Part shown: piece after piece, positions 1 through 6,088 of the stretch
Position numbering within the stretch: position 1 is the first letter of the stretch
Layout of the letters: each line of letters starts with the position of its first letter
Assembly: GCA_023381235.1 (NCBI GenBank)
Contig: JAMCTV010000084.1
Span: 1 to 9,021 of the forward strand
DNA length: 9,021 bases
From: Gammaproteobacteria bacterium
GTDB lineage: Bacteria > Pseudomonadota > Gammaproteobacteria > SURF-13
Direction: 5' to 3'
Position numbers and translations under genes: made by a program
The notes under the pieces: model-generated
What the model was told of the DNA's origin: nothing
The model's database searches: none
The model's input: only the letters and a program-made list of their open reading frames with translations

Positions 1-1
1 G

Positions 2-526
2 CTGGCGCTGATCGGCTATGTGGTGCTGGAAGTGGTGCGCAGCCAGATGACTGAACCCATGTTTGCCTCGCGTAACTCATTCGATTTCTCCGCCGCGGGG
101 CAACGCGGCTCGGAACTGTTCCGCAAGGCCAACTGCACCGCCTGTCATCGCGCCATGCGCAACGGCACCAACCACGGCGTCATCCTGGACGGTGTCGGTT
201 CGCGCCGCAGCCAGGAGTGGCTGGAGACCTTTCTCAAGCATCCCGATGCCAACTATGAAACCGTGACCATGGATCATGGTCTGCCGCCCAAGGAGGCCGC
301 TTACGTGACGCAGCTGCCGCCGCAGGATTTGCACGACATCGCGACCTTTCTTTCCGAGTTGAAGGCCGAGCAGGGTTCCGCCATGGCAGCGAAGCCGCCT
401 GAAGGCAGTGAAGGGATGGCCAAGCGCCTTGCCAACACCTGGGCCCCGCAGGCGTGGAAGGACAAGTATCAGGAGAGGCAAGTAGCGCCGCAAGGCGAGC
501 CCGGCGAGGCGACGCCGCATGAGTGA
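2..526 (+). CDS. Membrane-anchored monoheme cytochrome c, NorC-like (5' end outside window)
   Basis: The reading frame is open from the first bases of the window, so the true start lies upstream; an internal GTG at 20 is unlikely to be the start because hydrophobic codons (LALIGYVVLEVV) precede and include it, forming the end of an N-terminal membrane anchor. A single heme-binding motif, CTACH, is encoded at 133-147, followed by a VGSRRSQEWLETFL stretch typical of NorC/CcoP-type class I cytochrome domains. Such proteins pass electrons in the periplasm to heme-copper oxidases or NO reductases. Where the related cytochrome at 6841 has RMPSY (Met axial ligand), this protein reads GLPPK, so the usual Met appears absent; a nearby VTMDH might supply one. 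The tail is charged and Pro-rich. The stop overlaps the next start by 8 bases, indicating translational coupling. Confidence 0.88.
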   Translation: MALIGYVVLEVVRSQMTEPMFASRNSFDFSAAGQRGSELFRKANCTACHRAMRNGTNHGVILDGVGSRRSQEWLETFLKHPDANYETVTMDHGLPPKEAAYVTQLPPQDLHDIATFLSELKAEQGSAMAAKPPEGSEGMAKRLANTWAPQAWKDKYQERQVAPQGEPGEATPHE

Positions 527-1028
527 AGAGTTCGGGCAGGACACACAGTACCGGCGCTACATCCTGTGGTTTATTGCGGCCTGCGTCATTTACAGCATCA
601 TCGGCTTTTCCTGGGGCGTGGCGGTGGGCGTGCTGCCTGATCTGCGTAACTTCATCAATCATCAGCCGCACGCGCACCTCATCATGCTCGGCCACGGCCA
701 CCTCAACCTGCTGGGCTGGGTGGAGATGGCGATCTTCGCGGCGGTGTATTACATCGTGCCGCGCCTGGTGCGGCGCAATATCTACAGCCTGCGCCTAGTC
801 AACATCCATTTCTGGGTTCACAACTTCGGCCTACTCGGCATGGTGGTGTCGTTCGTGCTGGCGGGCAGCCTAGGCGGACTCGCCAGCTATACCATGGATA
901 TGGACGAGGTGAATAAAATCGTGCGCCCGTTCATGATTATGGTCGGCCTGTTCGGCAGCCTGGTGCTGCTGTCGAACATCATCTGGGCCTACAACCTGCT
1001 GCGCACTGCCTGGCGCTGGCAGCCATGA
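519..1028 (+). CDS. Four-helix 'mini' heme-copper oxidase subunit I-like membrane protein
   Basis: This 169-residue protein has four predicted membrane helices (about residues 13-40, 52-80, 92-118, 135-160). Residues 59-115 read like the C-terminal part of CcoN/NorB: GHGHLNLLGW, then YYIVPRL, then YSLRLVNIHFW, matching the helix X-XI signature of C-family subunit I. Full-length subunits have about 470 residues, so this is a stand-alone small protein or a gene-sized relic, not a catalytic subunit: the helices carrying the Cu histidines are absent. It holds seven histidines around the helices (48, 51, 53, 59, 61, 97, 101), including two HxH pairs, enough to ligate a b-type heme. Lying between a cytochrome c and a thioredoxin lipoprotein with overlapping stops and starts, it may form a membrane cytochrome bc module with its upstream neighbour. 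Heme binding is inference. Confidence 0.85.
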   Translation: MSEEFGQDTQYRRYILWFIAACVIYSIIGFSWGVAVGVLPDLRNFINHQPHAHLIMLGHGHLNLLGWVEMAIFAAVYYIVPRLVRRNIYSLRLVNIHFWVHNFGLLGMVVSFVLAGSLGGLASYTMDMDEVNKIVRPFMIMVGLFGSLVLLSNIIWAYNLLRTAWRWQP

Positions 1029-1513
1029 GCGCGCGCATCGTCATTCTGCTCTGCGCCGCGGCGCTGCTTGCCGCCTGCAATAGCGGCTCCAGGGTCAAGG
1101 TCGGGCAACAGGCGCCGGCCGTCGCCACCAAGACGCTGGCCGACGTGGGCGGCGACTTCGGCAAGATCACCACCTATCGCCACCCCGACGCGCGCATGTA
1201 TCAGTATTCGCTGGATCAGGCGCTGAAAACCGGCAAGCCCCTGGTGCTCGCCTTCGCCACCCCCGGCCACTGCACGCCGTGCGATCAGCAATTGCAGATG
1301 CTGAAGGCCATGCTCAACAAATATGAGGACCGTGTACTGTTTCTGCATCTCGATCAATACCAGAATCCGCAGGCGTTCAAGGCCTTCGGCGTGATGGGCG
1401 ATCCGTGGACCTACGTGGTGGATCAGCAGGGCACGGTGCGCTACGTCGAGGCCGGGCGCGTGATGTTCGGCGAACTGGAGGCGCAGCTCCTCAAGCTCGT
1501 TCCCGCGGGCTGA
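1025..1513 (+). CDS. Thioredoxin-fold lipoprotein (periplasmic thiol or copper maturation factor)
   Basis: The N-terminus is a lipoprotein signal ending in LLAAC with the acylated Cys at residue 18, so the protein should be membrane-tethered outside the cytoplasm. Residues about 70-160 form a thioredoxin-like domain: KPLVLAFATPGHCTPC carries the redox pair C83/C86, and GDPWTYVVD at about 125-133 supplies the cis-Pro region. Proteins of this type (TlpA, ResA and SCO relatives) reduce apocytochrome c thiols or help load copper into oxidases. CTPC is not the CxxxC copper motif of SCO, so a disulfide reductase role is the simpler reading. It overlaps the preceding gene as ATGA, which links it functionally to the cytochrome/mini-oxidase pair. 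The substrate is unknown. Confidence 0.85.
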   Translation: MSARIVILLCAAALLAACNSGSRVKVGQQAPAVATKTLADVGGDFGKITTYRHPDARMYQYSLDQALKTGKPLVLAFATPGHCTPCDQQLQMLKAMLNKYEDRVLFLHLDQYQNPQAFKAFGVMGDPWTYVVDQQGTVRYVEAGRVMFGELEAQLLKLVPAG

Positions 1514-1520
1514 TACGCCG

Positions 1521-1973
1521 ATGGCAAACACGCGTTATACATTGATGCAGGACAAGGCCGGCATGGTGTGGGACTTGCTGCTGTACGTCCCTACTGTGGG
1601 CGTGCTGGGCTTGCTGGCGCTGAAGCTGTGGTACGGCGCCAACCAGGGCGTGGCCTATGTGCTGTTCTTCATGGCCTCGTTTTTCTTCATCGCGGGCGCC
1701 AACCGCATCCTCAAGACACGCCTCATGCTGCTGTCTTCCGCCCCTGTCGCGCTGGAAGTCAGTCCGGAACAGATACGGCTGGAGTTGCGCGGCGGCGGGC
1801 GCGTGACGCTGGTAAAGGACGTGCGCTTTTACGCCGACAGCCAGGGCAAATCGTTTGGATTGTCGGGCAAGGACGGTCTGGAACAGCCGCTGCAATTCGT
1901 GTTTCACCGCGGCCAGTTCGCCGATCAAACGGCGTACCGCGAAGTGACCGAGGCGCTGGCGCCGTACAAATAG
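1521..1973 (+). CDS. Membrane protein with two N-terminal helices and a soluble beta-rich domain
   Basis: The 150-residue product has two hydrophobic segments (about residues 17-38 and 43-60), a basic linker (NRILKTR), then about 80 soluble residues with alternating short strands (VALEVSPEQIRLEL, RVTLVKDVRFYADSQGKSF, LQFVFHRGQF). That layout resembles bacterial PH-like membrane proteins in the YdbT/bPH style, but I do not recognise a diagnostic motif, so this is a fold guess. It follows the lipoprotein gene by 7 bases without a clear Shine-Dalgarno sequence, suggesting coupled translation. It ends the left operon and converges on the short gene on the other strand 8 bases later. Function unknown; an accessory or assembly role for the cytochrome module is inferred from position only. 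Confidence 0.8.
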   Translation: MANTRYTLMQDKAGMVWDLLLYVPTVGVLGLLALKLWYGANQGVAYVLFFMASFFFIAGANRILKTRLMLLSSAPVALEVSPEQIRLELRGGGRVTLVKDVRFYADSQGKSFGLSGKDGLEQPLQFVFHRGQFADQTAYREVTEALAPYK

Positions 1974-1981
1974 CCCGCGGC

Positions 1982-2179
1982 TCAACGCCGTCCGCGCCGG
2001 CGCTGTATTACGTCCCAGGCCATCCAGCCCAGCACCGCCGCACCCGCGGCGCAGACCACGGCAATTGCCGTGTATTCCGTGGCTTGGCTCACCAGGCCGC
2101 CGATCAGCATATGCACCGAATAGCCCAAAACCACCAGCCCGCCCAGGGCCGCCAGACCGTAAAGCAGCAATTCTTTCAT
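1982..2179 (-). CDS. Small two-helix membrane protein, unknown function
   Basis: This 65-residue protein has two hydrophobic segments (about residues 3-28 and 35-57) and a strongly basic tail (QRRRGRR), consistent with a small inner-membrane protein with its C-terminus in the cytoplasm. The composition is sensible for a membrane protein, and no alternative gene occupies the + strand here. It is the only gene on the - strand in the window: convergent with the gene ending at 1973 and divergent from the oxidoreductase operon at 2315. No good Shine-Dalgarno sequence precedes the ATG, which lowers confidence. I recognise no family. Confidence 0.6.
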   Translation of the reverse strand: MKELLLYGLAALGGLVVLGYSVHMLIGGLVSQATEYTAIAVVCAAGAAVLGWMAWDVIQRRRGRR

Positions 2180-2199
2180 ACCAAGGAATAAAATAGGGG

Positions 2200-2228
2200 T
2201 TGAAATTATCCAATAACCGCGGTAAATT
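2200..2228 (+). promoter_or_regulatory. Candidate sigma-70 promoter for the heme-copper oxidoreductase operon
   Basis: TTGAAA (2200-2205) and TAAATT (2223-2228) are separated by 17 bases and lie in the only AT-rich intergenic stretch ahead of the gene at 2315. The -35 box matches 5 of 6 and the -10 box 4 of 6 consensus positions. It would give a leader of about 80 bases. No FNR/DNR-type palindrome is convincing nearby. Confidence 0.4.
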
Positions 2229-2234
2229 TAGCAA
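2205..2234 (-). promoter_or_regulatory. Candidate divergent promoter for the small - strand gene
   Basis: Read on the - strand, TTGCTA (complement of 2229-2234) and GATAAT (complement of 2205-2210) are separated by 18 bases and point toward the gene ending at 2179. The boxes interleave with the + strand candidate, so the two promoters would compete or be co-regulated. The match is modest. Confidence 0.25.
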
Positions 2235-2314
2235 AATTTTGATTCAGCGGCGCGTGGCCGTGACTCTAACAGGGAACGCGCCGGCAAGCTTGATTAATTT
2301 AACTGGAGACTGGG

Positions 2315-2611
2315 ATGGCACAACAAGTCAGCATGGTAAGAAAGTCCCTCATCTTGAGCCTGGTGGTGGGCATGGTGGTGGGCATGGGGAACGGCAGTGT
2401 ATTCGGGATTTATCTGATGGCCAATCTGGGCCGCGGCAATTTCGCCGAGTGGGGCGGCTGGGGTTGGCAATCTTACAGCCCGTTTGGTTACTTCAACGGT
2501 TTCATGACCTGGACCATGCTGGTGTTCGGCATCGCCTTCATCTGGATATTGCTGTCCGCCCTGTACGGCCATGATAAAATGTCCAAAATCGGCGCGCGTA
2601 GCGGCCATTAA
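2315..2611 (+). CDS. Small two-helix membrane protein, first gene of the oxidoreductase operon
   Basis: The 98-residue product has two membrane segments (about residues 11-37 and 61-83) joined by an aromatic, Gly-rich loop (WGGWGWQSYSPFGYF) that would sit on one face of the membrane. The start is supported by GGAG at 2305-2308, six bases upstream. The first helix contains a duplicated VVGM encoded by a perfect 12-base tandem repeat. I recognise no family; it has no heme or metal motif. Because it leads the operon of CcoN/CcoO-like subunits with only short gaps, it is probably an accessory subunit or assembly factor of that complex. A longer overlapping frame beginning at 2200 is out of frame and is not the gene. 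Confidence 0.82.
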   Translation: MAQQVSMVRKSLILSLVVGMVVGMGNGSVFGIYLMANLGRGNFAEWGGWGWQSYSPFGYFNGFMTWTMLVFGIAFIWILLSALYGHDKMSKIGARSGH

Positions 2612-2653
2612 ACCCGTCCAGCCTGAAAATACAGCATATCGGAGCACAATCAA

Positions 2654-2806
2654 ATGTTAGCCAAAATCGCCGCAATCTTCAGCATGGTCGCCGCCTTCTC
2701 CAGCATGTGGCTTGCCTGGTATCTGATGATACCGTGCAAGGTATGCGGCAAGGTCGGCACCCGCGGGCTGATCACGCCCTGTTGCCCATCGCCCGCAAAA
2801 AAATAA
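2654..2806 (+). CDS. 50-residue Cys-rich single-helix membrane peptide
   Basis: A short frame begins at ATG 2654, preceded by GGAG at 2641-2644 with 9-base spacing, and ends at TAA 2804-2806. Residues 5-26 form one hydrophobic helix (rich in Ala, Phe, Ser, Met, Trp). The tail holds CKVC (C28, C31) and a CC pair (C43, C44), then a basic end. Four cysteines in a 24-residue soluble tail suggest a metal-binding or redox peptide, for example a copper carrier or a small subunit. I know of no named family. It lies directly ahead of the catalytic subunit gene in the same operon, which supports a role in assembly or metal loading of that enzyme. Confidence 0.72.
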   Translation: MLAKIAAIFSMVAAFSSMWLAWYLMIPCKVCGKVGTRGLITPCCPSPAKK

Positions 2807-2828
2807 GTTCAACCGGGCGCGCATAATA

Positions 2829-2846
2829 ACAATTTTATAAATTTGT
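2829..2846 (+). promoter_or_regulatory. AT-rich near-palindrome abutting the ribosome site of the catalytic subunit gene
   Basis: ACAATTTTATAAATTTGT matches its reverse complement at 16 of 18 positions, with a perfect AATTT/AAATT core at 2831-2843. It is directly followed by the Shine-Dalgarno sequence at 2847-2853. It could be an operator, a -10-like element of an internal promoter, or an unstructured AT-rich initiation region. It does not fit the FNR consensus TTGAT-N4-ATCAA. Confidence 0.3.
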
Positions 2847-2853
2847 GATGAGG
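2847..2853 (+). promoter_or_regulatory. Shine-Dalgarno sequence deciding the catalytic subunit start
   Basis: GATGAGG lies 8 bases before ATG 2862 but only 2 bases before the in-frame TTG at 2856. The spacing selects ATG 2862, two residues inside the longest open frame. Confidence 0.7.
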
Positions 2854-2861
2854 TATTGAAC

Positions 2862-4271
2862 ATGTTGATGAAATATCTGTTTGCCAAGAACGAGGAGATT
2901 CCTCCCGGCACAGCGACGCTGTTCTTCTCTTTCTCTTCCATCGTGTGGTTTATCATCGGCACCGGCTTGGGCTCGTTTAACGCCGCCAAGCTCGCGTTCC
3001 CTGATTGGGTTACCGGCATGGAATACTTCGCCTTCGGCAAGATGCGCCAGGTGCACGTGATGGCGGTAATCTTCGGCTGGATTTCCATGGCCTTTGCCGC
3101 CGCCATGATGTACATCACCCCGGCGCTCGGCAACACCAAGCTGTGGTCGGAGAAGCTCGCGCTGTGGAGCTGCCTGAACTGGAATATCGGTTTGGCGGTA
3201 GGACTGGTTCTGCTGTGGATGGGCATGACCTCCGGGCGTGAGTATTCCGACTTCATCTACCCCATTGATTTAATCATTTTGTTCGGCGTGCTGATCCCCG
3301 TGTCGCTCAACGTGTGGATGACCATCGCCAAGCGCCGCACCCAGGGTATCTACACCACCAACTGGTTCTTCGCCGGCTCGATCTTCATGCTTATGATCGT
3401 GCTACTGGTGGGCAACCTGCCTGAATACTTCCACCTCACGGGCCTGACCGAAGCCTACCTCACCTGGTGGAACGCGCACAACATTCTGGGCCTGTGGATC
3501 ACCCCGGTGGCCGCGGCCATTGCCTACTACACCATCCCGAAAATCACCGGCAACCCGCTGTACTCGCACCGTATCGGACACCTGCACTTCTGGTCCATCG
3601 TGATCTTCTACTCCACCCCCGCCGCGCATCACCTGATGTCCGCGCCGTTGCCGGAGTGGCTGAAGTCGTTCGCCTCGGTGGAAGGCGTGCTGATCCTGGT
3701 GCCGGCGATCGCCTTCGTGTCCAACATCCTGCTCACCCTGCAGGGCAAGTGGAACATGTTCGTGGAGAACATCGAAGTGCGCTTCACCGTGACCGGCGTG
3801 CTGCTCGCCATCCCCTTGAACATGCAGGGCGGCTTCCAGCAGACGCGCTCCATCAACTGGTACATCCACGGCACCGGCTGGATCGTGGCGCACGCGCATC
3901 TGGCGTTGCTGGGCTTCTCCACCTTCATTGAGGTGGCTGCGGTGTACTACGGCCTGCAGATGATCATGAAGCGCAAGCTGTACTCACTGGCGCTGGCCAA
4001 CTTCCACTTCTGGATGCTGCTCATCGGCTTCTCGATCTACTGGATCTCGATGACCATTGCGGGCCTGATCCAGGGCGCGGGCAAGATTTACGAGGTGCCT
4101 TACATTGACATCGTGATCGCCGAGCATCCGTACATGATCGCGCGCTGGTTCGGCGGGACCCTGGTATTCCTGGGCAACTGCGTGTGGCTGTACAACATGT
4201 ACATGACGGCGCGCGAGGGTACCGTGGTGCCGCAGGGTCGCATGGTGCACGAACTGGCCTACGAACGTTAA
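2862..4271 (+). CDS. C-family (cbb3-type, CcoN-like) heme-copper oxidoreductase catalytic subunit I
   Basis: The 469-residue polytopic protein has the length and roughly 12 hydrophobic segments of CcoN. By eye against CcoN, low-spin heme b is ligated by H65 (MRQVHVMAVIFGW) and H346, heme b3 by H344 (both in AHAHLALLGF), and Cu-B by H206 (WWNAHNILG) and H256/H257 (TPAAHHLMS). Y250, six residues before the HH pair, occupies the position of the helix VII tyrosine cross-linked in cbb3 oxidases. Helix VI lacks the HLWVE glutamates of cNOR. These features favour four-electron O2 reduction coupled to charge transfer in the inner membrane. A notable change is Q322 where CcoN has the Glu of TFEGPMMS, near the proximal His of heme b3. 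A CcoO-like gene follows after 31 bases. Use as an NO reductase remains possible; the family is certain, the exact substrate is not. Confidence 0.93.
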   Translation: MLMKYLFAKNEEIPPGTATLFFSFSSIVWFIIGTGLGSFNAAKLAFPDWVTGMEYFAFGKMRQVHVMAVIFGWISMAFAAAMMYITPALGNTKLWSEKLALWSCLNWNIGLAVGLVLLWMGMTSGREYSDFIYPIDLIILFGVLIPVSLNVWMTIAKRRTQGIYTTNWFFAGSIFMLMIVLLVGNLPEYFHLTGLTEAYLTWWNAHNILGLWITPVAAAIAYYTIPKITGNPLYSHRIGHLHFWSIVIFYSTPAAHHLMSAPLPEWLKSFASVEGVLILVPAIAFVSNILLTLQGKWNMFVENIEVRFTVTGVLLAIPLNMQGGFQQTRSINWYIHGTGWIVAHAHLALLGFSTFIEVAAVYYGLQMIMKRKLYSLALANFHFWMLLIGFSIYWISMTIAGLIQGAGKIYEVPYIDIVIAEHPYMIARWFGGTLVFLGNCVWLYNMYMTAREGTVVPQGRMVHELAYER

Positions 4272-4302
4272 AAATAACTATTTTTCATAGGAGTATTCAG
4301 AC

Positions 4303-5253
4303 GTGGCCTTTAGAGAATACAAAATCGGCGCCGTGATGTTCGGTGTGGCGCTCAGCATGTCCATGTTCATCACGCTGGTGGCGCCGAGCTTCAACATCAT
4401 TTCCGTGGGCTCGACCGCGCTGGCCTTGGACAAGGAGTTGACCTACGGCTTTAACAGCGGCTTCAGCTTCAGCGATCCGCTCCTTACCGGCGGAGCCGCG
4501 CCGCGCAAGGTGACGCTGAAGAATGACCCGGTCAGCGGCGCAGGCATGGAGCCGGTAACGGCTTATGTGTTCCTGCCCAATATGCCGTTTCCGAGCGGTA
4601 TATTGCATCCCGCCGTATTGGGTGAGGGTACCGACGACCTCAGCGTGGAGCAGGGCAGGATCAATGAGGCGAGCGAGGATCAAGGCGCTGTGTTTCTGGT
4701 GCAGCACGGCGCCTACAATGGCGCCGAATATCCTTATATCGAAAACGCCACCGCCACGCGCGGCTGGAGCCCGGATGCGGTGCTGACCGCAGTCGGCGAC
4801 GCCAATGTCAGCCATGCGGGGTCGGGCAAGGTGATTTTCGTGCGCGAGGGCTGCTGGTGGTGTCATACCCTGCTGCCAGAGCAGACGCAGGACTTCCAGT
4901 ATTTCGGCGCCCCGCCCTATCTGGGCGACTTCAACGGCGAGTCTCCGACCGCGTTCGGTTCCGACCGCAAGGCGCCTGACCTGCTGCACGTGGGTGCGCG
5001 CAACTCCTCCAAGGAGTGGATGATGATGCACTTCTTCAATCCGCGCCTGGTGCAGCCGCACTCCATTATGCCGCGCTTCGACTACCTGTGGGGCAAGGTG
5101 GACGCCAATGGCAATGAGATTGATTACAATGCCTGGCGCAAGGAGTATCTGAAATACCGTCGCGGCGAACGCGTTGCCCCGCCTGAGGTGCCGGTTCCCG
5201 CGCCTGACAGCGAAGCGCGCTATCTGATAGATTTCGTCTTGAACCTGAAGTAG
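4303..5253 (+). CDS. CcoO-like membrane-anchored monoheme cytochrome c subunit with inserted domain
   Basis: The start is GTG 4303 with TAGGAG at 4288-4293, nine bases upstream. Residues 8-28 form one membrane anchor. A C-terminal cytochrome domain carries the only heme motif, CWWCH (C184-H188), and the Met ligand M256 in SIMPRF; KAPDLLHVGARNSSKEWMMMHFFNPR between them matches the CcoO pattern (GPDL..VG.RYS..W...HL..PR). It should relay electrons to the low-spin heme of subunit I. The family usually has about 200 residues with the heme motif soon after the anchor; here about 120 extra residues (roughly 45-170) separate them, with an acidic, Gly/Pro-rich sequence that I do not recognise. The C-terminus ends in a short helix (EARYLIDFVLNLK). 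It is encoded between subunit I and the CcoP-like gene in one operon. Confidence 0.9.
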   Translation: MAFREYKIGAVMFGVALSMSMFITLVAPSFNIISVGSTALALDKELTYGFNSGFSFSDPLLTGGAAPRKVTLKNDPVSGAGMEPVTAYVFLPNMPFPSGILHPAVLGEGTDDLSVEQGRINEASEDQGAVFLVQHGAYNGAEYPYIENATATRGWSPDAVLTAVGDANVSHAGSGKVIFVREGCWWCHTLLPEQTQDFQYFGAPPYLGDFNGESPTAFGSDRKAPDLLHVGARNSSKEWMMMHFFNPRLVQPHSIMPRFDYLWGKVDANGNEIDYNAWRKEYLKYRRGERVAPPEVPVPAPDSEARYLIDFVLNLK

Positions 5254-5263
5254 GAGAACGATC

Positions 5264-5944
5264 ATGGCCTGGAGATTTGATAATCCATTACGCACCCTGA
5301 CCGACGACGCCAGTAACAAGGTCGCCATGGAGATATGGGAAGCCGAGAGTCTGGGCGGCATCACCGAGAACAACAACCGGTTGCCGCAGCCCGTGGTGTA
5401 CCTGCTGGTGCTCACCATTGTTTCCGCATTCCTCATCACCTTCCCGCTGTGGGGCCAACGCCCGACCGCGGCGATCTACGAGGAGTTCGTGGCAATGATG
5501 GATAGCCCTGAGGTGCAGGGGCTCGCCACCGATGAAGAGAAGATGAGCTACATGGTGCAGAAAGCCAAGGAAACCGGCTCCAAGTACGCCACTCCGCACA
5601 TCAACCACCCCATCACCATGGATGACCTGCGCGTGCTGCGCCCTCAGATCGAGGCGTTGAAAACCCAGGATGTGGTGCTGGATGACTACACCGTGGTGGG
5701 CGACAAGATCGTGCTGGCCAATTTTGAAGGCAACCTGCGCGCCGACGGCACCCAGGTGCGCCAACAGCCTTGGTGGGATCAAGGCTACACCATAGACATC
5801 TTTTATGTGATTTATTTCTGCCTTGCGGTAATGATCGTAGTGAAGCGCTTGCCGCCTTACACGGTGCAACCGCGTCACGGCAACGAACGCATCCTGAGCG
5901 ACGCTGAAATGGCCGAGCTCAGCGGACAGAGGAGAGTAGCATGA
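5264..5944 (+). CDS. Two-helix membrane subunit, possibly CcoP-related but without heme
   Basis: The 226-residue protein has a cytoplasmic-looking N-terminus, a first helix at about 43-63 preceded by NNRLPQP, an extramembrane region of about 110 residues (64-175), and a second helix at about 176-194 with a basic/polar tail. NNRLPQP before helix 1 recalls the DNPLPRWW motif that precedes a CcoP helix, and the gene sits where ccoP follows ccoO, so a scaffold role like that of CcoP is likely. There is no CxxCH, so it cannot be the usual diheme electron entry subunit. The extramembrane region has an acidic helical part and a TVVGDKIVLANFEG strand pair. The Shine-Dalgarno sequence TAGGAG lies shortly before ATG 5264. 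Homology to CcoP is suggested, not shown. Confidence 0.8.
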   Translation: MAWRFDNPLRTLTDDASNKVAMEIWEAESLGGITENNNRLPQPVVYLLVLTIVSAFLITFPLWGQRPTAAIYEEFVAMMDSPEVQGLATDEEKMSYMVQKAKETGSKYATPHINHPITMDDLRVLRPQIEALKTQDVVLDDYTVVGDKIVLANFEGNLRADGTQVRQQPWWDQGYTIDIFYVIYFCLAVMIVVKRLPPYTVQPRHGNERILSDAEMAELSGQRRVA

Positions 5945-6069
5945 TAGACTTGGACAACCCCCCATTGGTGCTGGCCGGGGTGACGCTGGTCGCCCTGATT
6001 GTGCCGGTGTTGTACAGCTTCATTGTGGACCGTTACGCGCCGAACCTGTACAAGAAGAAAAAGCAGTAA
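5941..6069 (+). CDS. 42-residue single-helix subunit (CcoQ-like position)
   Basis: ATG 5941 overlaps the previous stop as ATGA and is preceded by a strong AGGAG (in CAGAGGAGAGTAGC). The product has one hydrophobic helix (about residues 8-28), then VDRYAPNLYKKKKQ, a basic cytoplasmic tail. Its size, topology and place at the end of a CcoN/CcoO operon resemble small stabilising subunits such as CcoQ, but no motif proves that relation. It is the last gene before a strong hairpin. Confidence 0.75.
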   Translation: MIDLDNPPLVLAGVTLVALIVPVLYSFIVDRYAPNLYKKKKQ

Positions 6070-6088
6070 TCTGCGCCAAGTCTGGCCC

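Noticed and set aside
1025..1513. SCO/SenC copper chaperone
   Set aside because: The motif is CTPC with two residues between cysteines, not the CxxxC of SCO, so a thioredoxin/TlpA-type call is safer.
2236..2305. FNR/DNR site near TTGAT sequences at 2239 and 2290
   Set aside because: Only half-sites are present; the partner ATCAA half is missing at the needed spacing.
2200..2574. 124-codon + strand frame with a Gly/His-rich stretch
   Set aside because: Out of frame with the well-supported gene at 2315; its repeats come from the 12-base tandem repeat, and its N-terminus covers the promoter region.
2862..4271. Assignment as a cNOR-type NO reductase (NorB)
   Set aside because: Helix VI reads WWNAHNILG without the HLWVE glutamates, and the cbb3 helix VII Tyr is present; NO reduction cannot be excluded, but NorB is not the closest pattern.
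4297..5439. Long 380-codon open frame on the - strand
   Set aside because: It is antisense to the CcoO-like gene, whose heme motif, Met ligand and ribosome site prove the + strand; the antisense product is rich in Arg/His with no recognisable domain.
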